Below are positions 6,366 to 11,854 of a stretch of DNA of 12,871 bases, one piece after another. The stretch is from Oscillospiraceae bacterium. GTDB lineage: Bacteria > Bacillota > Clostridia > Oscillospirales > Oscillospiraceae. How positions within the stretch are numbered: the stretch's first letter is position 1; each line of letters starts with the position of its first letter. Both the position numbers and the translations under genes were made by a program. The stretch lies in NCBI GenBank assembly GCA_029065305.1, contig JAIEIQ010000284.1, forward strand, positions 1 through 12,871, in the 5' to 3' direction. The notes beneath the pieces were generated by a model. It did no database searches, had not been told where the DNA came from, and saw only the letters and a list, made by a program, of their open reading frames with translations.

Positions 6366-7775
6366 TTACGCCTGCCCCTGACCGGCCTTACGGCGCTCGG
6401 ACAGCTCGGCGCGGATGGCGGGCATCTTCTTCTCATACCGGCTGAATACCAGCATGATGCAGAAGACGATGGCGAATACGGTGAAGGGCACGAAGATCGC
6501 CGTGTTGAACAGGCCGCTGCGCACAGTCTCGGTCTGGGTCAGAGCCTCGGGGTTGTAGCCAACGGCGTCCAGCATGAAGCCCAGCAGGGCCACGCCCACG
6601 CCGCCGCCCAGCTTGTTGCCGAAGCTGTTGGCGGACATGACCAGCGCGTCGTTGCGCTTGCCGTGGAGCCACTCGCCGTAGTCGATGCTGTCCATCAGGG
6701 ACGGCACCAGCAGGGAGGAGAACAGCCCCAGACCAAAGCCGGACACCAGCAGGCAGACCAGGTACAGCGGGAAAATGGAGTCCCGTGTCACCAGGCGGAC
6801 CACCAGACAGCAGATGGCGATGCCCACGCCCATGGCGCAGCTCTTGGCCTTGCCCAGCTTTTTGGCGAACACCTTCAGCAGGACGATGGCGAAGAAGCTG
6901 GAGACCATGCTGCACAGTGTGGCAAGACCCACCAGATTGGGCTTCTCAATGTAGAACTTCACGTAGTACACCACAATGCCCTGGGTGATGGAGGAGGAGG
7001 TGTAGTAGAGCATGGTGCTGGCGGCCAGCCAGCGCCACAGGGGGTTCCTGAGAATATACCCCAGGGACCGGAACATCTCCCTGGCGGCGGACTTCCCGGC
7101 GGTCCTGGCCGGCCTGGACTCCTGCCGGTCGAAGCCCTTGGTCAGGCGGAACACGCCCAGATAGCACAGCGCCTGCACCAGACCATAGACGCCCACCGTC
7201 ACCGCGAAGCCCACCCGCTCGCTGCCGGTGGAGGCGGCGATGGCCTCCACAATCTTCAGCGTGGAGGAGGAGATGATGATGGCGGCGAACATGGAGATGA
7301 ACGCCCGGCTCTGGTTGAGGCCCACCCGCTCGATGGGGTCGTCGGTGATGCGGGAGATCAGGGAGGTGTAGGAGATGCCCGTGGCCGTGTACAGCATCCC
7401 CTGGCCGATGTAGGTGACGTAGGCCCAGACCAGCTTGCCCGTATTGCTCAGGTTGGGGGCGAAGAAGGTCAGGAACAGGAAGATCCCCCCGGGGATGGCG
7501 CACCGGAGCAGCCAGGGGCGGCACTTGCCGTGCCTGCTGTCGGTGTTGTCGATGATCATGCCCATCATGGGGTCGTTGATGGCGTCCCACACCCGGGCGA
7601 TCAGCATGAGGGTGCCGGCGGCCTTGCCGGAGATGCCCATGACGTTGGTGTAGAAGTACAGCAGGTACATGTTCAGCGTCAGCACGCTCAGCTGCTGGCC
7701 GAACTCCCCGATGCCGTAGAACATGGTCAGCTTCCGGGGCAGAGTGCTGGCCGGCCGTTCTTTCTTTTCTCTCAT
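6366..7775 (-). CDS. GPH-family cation symporter (MelB-like major facilitator)
   Basis: A 469-aa, twelve-helix inner-membrane transporter of the glycoside-pentoside-hexuronide:cation symporter family. Hallmarks are the N-terminal FYGIGEFGQQL (19-29), the loop 2-3 motif DAINDPMMGMIIDNTDSRHGKCRPWLL (64-90; compare MelB NDPxMG...DRTxxRxGKxRPW), and DSIDYGEWLHGKRNDA late in the chain. Family members import sugars and glycosides with Na+ or H+, but clostridial members are found beside many catabolic genes, so the substrate cannot be named. The ATG at 7775 is the only sensible start; its AAAGGAG is about 14 nt upstream, longer than ideal. It lies 35 nt downstream of the ATC-hydrolase-family gene and ends at a strong terminator, forming a two-gene operon. 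Confidence 0.93.
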   Translation of the reverse strand: MREKKERPASTLPRKLTMFYGIGEFGQQLSVLTLNMYLLYFYTNVMGISGKAAGTLMLIARVWDAINDPMMGMIIDNTDSRHGKCRPWLLRCAIPGGIFLFLTFFAPNLSNTGKLVWAYVTYIGQGMLYTATGISYTSLISRITDDPIERVGLNQSRAFISMFAAIIISSSTLKIVEAIAASTGSERVGFAVTVGVYGLVQALCYLGVFRLTKGFDRQESRPARTAGKSAAREMFRSLGYILRNPLWRWLAASTMLYYTSSSITQGIVVYYVKFYIEKPNLVGLATLCSMVSSFFAIVLLKVFAKKLGKAKSCAMGVGIAICCLVVRLVTRDSIFPLYLVCLLVSGFGLGLFSSLLVPSLMDSIDYGEWLHGKRNDALVMSANSFGNKLGGGVGVALLGFMLDAVGYNPEALTQTETVRSGLFNTAIFVPFTVFAIVFCIMLVFSRYEKKMPAIRAELSERRKAGQGQA

Positions 7776-7810
7776 GGTTGGCGGTTTCTCTCCTTTCCAC
7801 ACAGCGGGGC

Positions 7811-8320
7811 TTACTTCTCTTCCTTCCTGCGGCGGTAGATGACCCGGCAGGCGCAGTCCCCGTTGGCCAGGCGCAGGGGGTTCTCCATATCGTAGCCCAT
7901 GGCCTCCGCCATGGCGAAGTCGCCCTCCATAGCCATGTCGCACAGCTTGGCGCACATCTCGTCGGACATGCCCAGCTCCTGCCAGCCCTTCAGGTGGGGG
8001 CAGAAGTGCATATCCATGGCGAAGCACTCCTCCGTGCACTCAATAACCTCCATGCCGAAGGCCTCCCGGCCCAGCTCCGGCGTCATCTGCTTCCCCCACT
8101 CCCGCAGGTCCGTGGGGTCCTGGATGTGGGAGCGGAAGTTCTGGGCGCTCTGCTGGGCCAGTTGGCGGGAGGTGCACCGGTAGACCTCCTCGTAGGGGAT
8201 CCCCCGCTTCTCGAACTCCACAGCGTTCAGGGCGCTCTTCTTGGCCGCCGCAGCCAGGGTGCGGCGGTAGAGCATCGCCTCTCTGCTCTCGGTGGGCCAC
8301 TCGTTCTTGATCTTTGACAT
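7811..8320 (-). CDS. L-2-amino-thiazoline-4-carboxylic acid (ATC) hydrolase family protein
   Basis: A 169-aa soluble protein resembling the ATC hydrolase family. The founding Pseudomonas enzyme opens the ring of L-2-amino-thiazoline-4-carboxylate to N-carbamoyl-L-cysteine. The C-terminal half carries the family pattern: HFCPHLKGWQELG (105-117), MCAKLCDMAMEGD (122-134) and NGDCACRV (153-160), rich in Cys and Asp. No signal peptide is visible. The ATG at 8320 follows AAGGGG by 8 nt; the longer in-frame form from 8428 is rejected because its extra 36 residues come from GC-rich leader and look random. No carbamoyl-cysteine amidohydrolase is present nearby, so conversion to cysteine is not supported, and many clostridial members probably act on other amides or heterocycles. 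It is the first gene of the operon with the GPH symporter. Confidence 0.72.
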   Translation of the reverse strand: MSKIKNEWPTESREAMLYRRTLAAAAKKSALNAVEFEKRGIPYEEVYRCTSRQLAQQSAQNFRSHIQDPTDLREWGKQMTPELGREAFGMEVIECTEECFAMDMHFCPHLKGWQELGMSDEMCAKLCDMAMEGDFAMAEAMGYDMENPLRLANGDCACRVIYRRRKEEK

Positions 8321-8411
8321 GATGTTTCCCCTTTCTATGTTCCTATTTTCATATGGCGCGCCGCCTCCGGGACGGGGCCGATATGTCCGTTGTGAACCAG
8401 CTGCGGCCGGA

Positions 8412-8474
8412 TACCTGGATATTTGCAATCTAATTAGGATAGCTTACCTGGAATGAATTGCCAAAATATCTGGG
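8412..8474 (-). promoter_or_regulatory. Candidate operator region in the ATC-hydrolase leader: nested palindrome and phased repeats
   Basis: Three similar octamers are read on the plus strand: TACCTGGA (8412-8419), TACCTGGA (8445-8452) and TATCTGGG (8467-8474), at 33- and 22-nt intervals, i.e. on one DNA face. An imperfect palindrome AGGATAGCTTACCT (8436-8449, 10 of 14 positions symmetric) lies almost exactly at the centre of an outer inverted repeat GCAAT (8425-8429) / ATTGC (8457-8461). All lie just downstream of the predicted operon start. Function is inferred; the binding protein is unknown. Confidence 0.4.
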
Positions 8475-8492
8475 TTTTCCTCTTTTAGTTTC

Positions 8493-8524
8493 ATTATACT
8501 AGCATATTTTTCGATCTTTTGCAA
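8493..8524 (-). promoter_or_regulatory. Predicted promoter of the ATC-hydrolase/GPH operon
   Basis: A perfect -10 TATAAT on the minus strand (8498-8493). The best -35-like hexamer, TTGCAA (8524-8519), is 20 nt away, which is too long for ideal sigma-A spacing. This suggests a promoter that is weak alone or activator-dependent. The predicted start near 8486 gives a leader of about 165 nt. The AT-rich island (about 8410-8545) contrasts with the GC-rich surroundings. Confidence 0.6.
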
Positions 8525-8536
8525 CCCTTATATGAT
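8508..8536 (+). promoter_or_regulatory. Possible promoter for feoA
   Basis: TATGAT (8531-8536) with a poor -35 (TTTTCG at 8508-8513, 17-nt spacing). It is divergent from and overlapping the operon promoter on the other strand. The -10 is acceptable but the -35 is weak, so this is tentative. A start near 8543 would coincide with the base of the leader stem at 8541-8627. Confidence 0.4.
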
Positions 8537-8540
8537 AGGT

Positions 8541-8659
8541 TTTTCAGGGCCGGACGCTTTCCACCGGAACAGCCCCCGCCGGGAGCGCATAGGATGGAGA
8601 GGCCCGCCGAAGGAGGGCCCTGTGAAATTGATATTTTTGCGTGGAGCGCCGGCCCCACG
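8541..8659 (+). other. Potentially structured leader of feoA
   Basis: TTTTCAGGGCC (8541-8551) can pair with GGCCCTGTGAAA (8616-8627) through about 11 pairs with one bulged T and one wobble, closing a 64-nt interior. Inside, GCTTTCC pairs with GGAACAGC (8556-8572, one bulge). A T-rich run (8631-8638) follows, then CGTGG/CCACG flanking 8640-8659, and AAGGAG lies near 8665. This looks like more than chance but does not match a riboswitch class I recognise. The fold is judged by eye only. Confidence 0.35.
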
Positions 8660-8681
8660 TTTGGAAGGAGACCTGCCTCTC

Positions 8682-8918
8682 ATGGAGGAAACAAGGACCC
8701 TGGACCGTCTGGCGGCGGGGCGGCGGGCTGTGGTGGCGGAAGTGACCGCGCCGGAGGGCCAGCGCCGCCGGCTCCAGGAGCTGGGCTTTGTCCCCGGCGG
8801 CAGGGTGGAGGCTGTGCAGGAGAGCCCCTGGGGCGACCCAGTGGCCTACGCCGTGTGCGGTGCGGTCATTGCTCTGCGCCGGAGCGACGCCCGGCAGATC
8901 CTTGTGGCGGCGGACTGA
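8682..8918 (+). CDS. feoA: FeoA-domain protein (ferrous iron transport accessory)
   Basis: A 78-aa FeoA/SH3-like protein. FeoA is a small cytoplasmic partner of the ferrous iron transporter FeoB. The pattern LAAGRRAVVAEV (10-21), RRRLQELGFVPGGRVEAVQ (28-46), PWGDPVAYAVCGAVIALRRSDARQI (49-73) matches the family closely and the length is typical. The ATG at 8682 is chosen because AAGGAG precedes it and the FeoA fold starts right after; an upstream in-frame ATG at 8532 would add 50 residues of unlikely sequence. Oddly, no feoB follows: a terminator and a convergent kinase gene do. It may be a stand-alone FeoA-like protein or serve a feoB elsewhere. Confidence 0.85.
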   Translation: MEETRTLDRLAAGRRAVVAEVTAPEGQRRRLQELGFVPGGRVEAVQESPWGDPVAYAVCGAVIALRRSDARQILVAAD

Positions 8919-8940
8919 AGCCCGCCCGCGGGATCGAAAA

Positions 8941-8977
8941 GGAGCGCCCGGAGACAGCCATTGTCTCCGGGCGCTCC
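8941..8977. terminator. Terminator between feoA and the hybrid kinase
   Basis: A perfect 16-bp stem: GGAGCGCCCGGAGACA (8941-8956) with TGTCTCCGGGCGCTCC (8962-8977) and a 5-nt loop. On the minus strand it is followed by TTTT (8940-8937), so it works best for the kinase gene, whose stop is 25 nt away. On the plus strand no T-run follows; it probably still ends the feoA transcript. Confidence 0.85.
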
Positions 8978-9002
8978 GCCCTGTCAAAATCCGGTTTTCA
9001 CG

Positions 9003-10733
9003 TTATCTGCCGCAGTCGCCCAGCCGGTAGCCGGTGAGGGCCTCGATGGTGTCCAGCAGCACCGGCAGGTCCATGGGCTTGGTGAGATGGGCGTCAATGC
9101 CGCTCTCCCGGGATTTCCGCTGGTCGTCGGCCAGCACGTTGGCCGACAGCGCCACAATGGGGATGCGGGCCAGAATGGTGTCCGGGAGGGCGCGGATGGC
9201 GGCGGCGGACTGCCACCCGTCCATCACCGGCATCTGCAGATCCATGATGATGAGATCGTAGTCGCCGGGCGCGGCCCGCTTCATCTTCTCCAGGGCCTCC
9301 AGGCCATTCTCCGCCGGGTCGATGACGAAGCCCATCTTCTCCAGCAGCTCCGTCTCAATCTCCCGGTTGATCTCGTTGTCCTCCACCAGCAGCAGGCGGC
9401 GGCTGGGCCGCAGGGCCGCGCCTCCGTCTCCGCCGCTCCGCCCCGCCAGAGTGCGGAAGCGGAAGGTGACGGTGAAGGTGCTCCCCTTCCCCGGGACGCT
9501 CTTGACGTCGATGCGCCCGCCCATCTTCTCCGCGATGCCCTTGGCGATGGTCAGGCCCAGGCCGATGCCGTGGATGCCGCTGAGGGTGGTGTTCTTCTCG
9601 CGGACAAAGGGCTCAAAAATCCGCTCCAGAAACGCCTCGCTGATGCCGACCCCGGTGTCCTCCACCACCAGATGGTAGATGGACTCCCAGCCGGGCAGGT
9701 CCTCCTCCGTCAGGACAACGGACACCCTGCCGCCGGCGTCGGTGTAGGTCAGGGCGTTGTTGGTCAGATTCAGCACCAGCTGCTTGAAGCTCTCGCAGTT
9801 GGCGTAGACCCGGCTGCGCCGGACGCCGCCGCAGTCCAGGGTAAACCGGATGCCCTTCTCCTGGGCCTGGGGCTCCAGGAAGGCGAAGACCTCCCGCAGG
9901 GCCTCCCCCACGTCGCACTCCACCTCCGCCGGTCCGGCGGCGTTGGCGAGGGCGGAGACCTGAAGCACCTCGTCGATCATGTCCAGCAGCACCCGGCTGG
10001 ACGCCTCCACCTTGCCCAGGTAGGCGCGGGCCGTGTCCGGGTCCTGCAAATTCATTTTTGCCAGGGAGGTAAAGCCGAGGATGGCGTTGAGGGGCGTGCG
10101 CATGTCGTGGGAGACGTTGGCCAGGAAGGTGTTCTTAGCCGACACGGCGGCCTCCGCCCGCTCCTGGGCCTCGGCCAGGCGGCGCTGGTGCTCGGCCAGC
10201 TGCCGCTCCCGCTTGACTGCGGCGTCCGCCAGAAACAGGCACAGCAGCGGTCCCCCTCTGCCGCCGGGGACAACGCGCCCGTGGCTCTCCACCCAGCGGA
10301 GGGAGCCGTCCCGCCGGCGGATCCGGTAGGCGGCGAAGCCGATCTGCCCGGGGCTCTGGGCCAGCTGCCGCTGGAAAATCTCCTCCACCCCGGCGAGGTC
10401 CTCCGGATGCACCATGCCCGGGAAGCTGTTTCCGGCGAAGGCCCGCAGCTCCTCCATGGAGGCGCACTGTAAAATGTGCAGCAGCGTCCGGTTGGCGCAG
10501 ATGAGCTCACCCCCGGGGCCCGCCCGGCACGCCAGAAAGCCGCCGGGCAGATCGTCCAGAAGCCGGACCAGCGCGTGGGCGGAGCGGTGGGCCTCCCACG
10601 CCTCCGGTGAGAGATGGTCCTCCTGTCCGCCGCTCTCCAGCAGCCGGTCGATCTCCGCCTGATCCGGCGGAAGCAGATGGGGCAGGGACAGAATACGGTC
10701 CACCATCTGGCGCTCCAGATCCCGTTCGCTCAT
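9003..10733 (-). CDS. Soluble hybrid sensor histidine kinase (PAS-HisKA-HATPase-REC)
   Basis: A 576-aa hybrid two-component protein. A PAS domain lies at about 58-170 (LLDDLPGGFLACRAG, RRRDGSLRWVESHGRVV). A helical linker follows, then HisKA with the phospho-acceptor His209 (NVSHDMRTPLNAILGF). The ATP-binding domain has an N-box near 322 (LVLNLTNNALTYT), G1 at 358-364 (EDTGVGI) and G2 at 388-394 (HGIGLGL). The C-terminal receiver domain has acidic LLVEDNEIN (about 448-456), phospho-acceptor Asp498 (IIMDLQMPVMDG) and Lys552 (LTKPMD). There is no transmembrane helix or signal peptide, so it senses a cytoplasmic cue through PAS; the ligand is unknown. The ATG at 10733 follows AAAGGGGGG by 8 nt and lies close downstream of a good promoter; a start at 10802 would overlap that promoter. 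No Hpt or DNA-binding response regulator is adjacent, so its phosphorelay partner is encoded elsewhere. Confidence 0.94.
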   Translation of the reverse strand: MSERDLERQMVDRILSLPHLLPPDQAEIDRLLESGGQEDHLSPEAWEAHRSAHALVRLLDDLPGGFLACRAGPGGELICANRTLLHILQCASMEELRAFAGNSFPGMVHPEDLAGVEEIFQRQLAQSPGQIGFAAYRIRRRDGSLRWVESHGRVVPGGRGGPLLCLFLADAAVKRERQLAEHQRRLAEAQERAEAAVSAKNTFLANVSHDMRTPLNAILGFTSLAKMNLQDPDTARAYLGKVEASSRVLLDMIDEVLQVSALANAAGPAEVECDVGEALREVFAFLEPQAQEKGIRFTLDCGGVRRSRVYANCESFKQLVLNLTNNALTYTDAGGRVSVVLTEEDLPGWESIYHLVVEDTGVGISEAFLERIFEPFVREKNTTLSGIHGIGLGLTIAKGIAEKMGGRIDVKSVPGKGSTFTVTFRFRTLAGRSGGDGGAALRPSRRLLLVEDNEINREIETELLEKMGFVIDPAENGLEALEKMKRAAPGDYDLIIMDLQMPVMDGWQSAAAIRALPDTILARIPIVALSANVLADDQRKSRESGIDAHLTKPMDLPVLLDTIEALTGYRLGDCGR

Positions 10734-10758
10734 AACGGCGTCCCCCCTTTCCTCCAAG

Positions 10759-10787
10759 AGTGTACCACAAAAGATAGAATTTGTCAC
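10759..10787 (-). promoter_or_regulatory. Sigma-A-type promoter of the hybrid kinase gene
   Basis: On the minus strand, -35 GTGACA (10787-10782) and -10 TACACT (10764-10759) are separated by 17 nt. The leader is only about 20 nt. It lies directly downstream of the serA hairpin, so the kinase is transcribed apart from serC-serA. Confidence 0.75.
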
Positions 10788-10843
10788 GGTAGAATCGGCC
10801 AAAATTTTCCGCTGCCGCGTGAGAAGCTCCGGAGGCGGCGGAA

Positions 10844-10870
10844 AGGCGGGGGAGCATCGCTCCCCCGCCT
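10844..10870 (-). terminator. Hairpin terminator after serA
   Basis: AGGCGGGGGAGC (10844-10855) pairs with GCTCCCCCGCCT (10859-10870), a 12-bp stem with a 3-nt loop. It starts 33 nt past the serA stop. The 3' side on the minus strand has only TTTCC. It separates the serine operon from the kinase promoter. Confidence 0.7.
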
Positions 10871-10903
10871 GAAACCTTTCGCTGATTCCGTCCGCTCCGG
10901 GGC

Positions 10904-11815
10904 CTACTTTCCGAAGCTCTCCACGATGTCCACAATCTCCGCCCCGATGCGCTTCTGGGCCTCCTTGGTGGCGGCGCCGATGTGGGGGGTGCAGGAGACG
11001 CTGGGGTGGCTGTACAGGGCGCTGTTGGTGGCGGGCTCGTCGGCGTAGACGTCCAGTCCGGCGGCGCGGACCTTGCCGGAGTTCAGGGCCTCCAGCAGAT
11101 CGTCCTCGTTGACGTTGTCCCCCCGGGAGGTGTTGATGAACACCACGCCGTCCTTCATCTTGGCGATGTTCTCCCTGGCGATGAGCTTCACGCCGTTGAG
11201 GGAGGGGGTGTGGAGGGAGATGAAGTCGGAGCGCTCCAGCAGCTCGTCCAGCTCCACGTACTTCATGCCCATCTGCTCCTCAATGCCGGGGACGTGGAAA
11301 ATATCCTGGGCGATGACCTCCATGCCGATGCCCCTGGCCATGCGGCCCAGGGCCTGGCCGATGCGGCCGAAGCCGATGATGCCCAGGGTCTTGCCCCCCA
11401 GCTCAATGCCCTTGCCGTAGGCCTTTTTCTCCCATTTGCCCTCCCGCATGGTGTGCCCGGCCACGGACAGGAACCGGGCGCAGGAGAACATGTGGCCCAT
11501 AGCCAGCTCCGCCACGGAGTTGGAGGAGGCCCGGGGGGTGTTTTTGACGGTGATGCCGGCGTCCTCGGCGTATTTCACGTCGATGTTGTCCACGCCCACG
11601 CCGCCCCGGATGATGAGCTTGAGCCTGCCGCCCTTGGCCGCGTCGATGTGGTTTGCCCGGACCTTGGTGGCGGAGCGGACCACAACGGCGTCGAACTCCC
11701 GCAGGGCCGCGCCCAGCTCCTCAGGTGCGTAGAACTGCTCCACCACCTCATGGCCGTTGGCCTTCAGCTGCTCCAGGGCGGTCTTGTCCATCCCGTCGGT
11801 GACTAAAATTCTCAT
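10904..11815 (-). CDS. serA: D-3-phosphoglycerate dehydrogenase (short form, no ACT domain)
   Basis: NAD-dependent D-2-hydroxyacid dehydrogenase (303 aa), assigned as 3-phosphoglycerate dehydrogenase, first step of the phosphorylated serine pathway. Visible elements are LIIRGGVGVDNIDV (67-80), the Rossmann motif GIIGFGRIGQALGR (145-158), and the catalytic set Arg231 (NTSRGD), Glu260 (DVYADEPA) and His278 (TPHIGAA). The chain stops after the catalytic dimerisation region, so it lacks the C-terminal ACT (and ASB) regulatory domains of the 400-530 aa forms; serine feedback through ACT is therefore not expected. The ATG at 11815 has AGGAGAGG upstream; an ATG at 11836 is in frame but has no family match. 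It lies 39 nt after serC, which makes the assignment much firmer than sequence family alone. Confidence 0.93.
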   Translation of the reverse strand: MRILVTDGMDKTALEQLKANGHEVVEQFYAPEELGAALREFDAVVVRSATKVRANHIDAAKGGRLKLIIRGGVGVDNIDVKYAEDAGITVKNTPRASSNSVAELAMGHMFSCARFLSVAGHTMREGKWEKKAYGKGIELGGKTLGIIGFGRIGQALGRMARGIGMEVIAQDIFHVPGIEEQMGMKYVELDELLERSDFISLHTPSLNGVKLIARENIAKMKDGVVFINTSRGDNVNEDDLLEALNSGKVRAAGLDVYADEPATNSALYSHPSVSCTPHIGAATKEAQKRIGAEIVDIVESFGK

Positions 11816-11854
11816 GGCTGTATCCTCTCCTATCAATTTTATGGTTCTTCTGGA

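Noticed and set aside
6663..7838. Long plus-strand open frame opposite the GPH transporter
   Set aside because: Its His/Gly/Gln-rich, domain-free translation is the shadow of transporter codons; the minus-strand protein has clear family motifs.
8425..8461. A Fur box or a clear DtxR/IdeR box near feoA
   Set aside because: No 19-bp Fur-type match was found, and the AGG...CCT palindrome matches the IdeR consensus only partly with a different centre length; it is kept only as an unassigned palindrome.
8606..8615. GCCGAAGGAG in the feoA leader, recalling part of the glycine riboswitch core
   Set aside because: The other glycine aptamer signatures (UCAGG and AAAAGGAC-like segments) are missing and the downstream gene is unrelated to glycine metabolism.
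8961..10472. 503-codon plus-strand open frame opposite the hybrid kinase
   Set aside because: Starts inside the terminator stem and mirrors the kinase gene; composition is low-complexity and no domain is visible.
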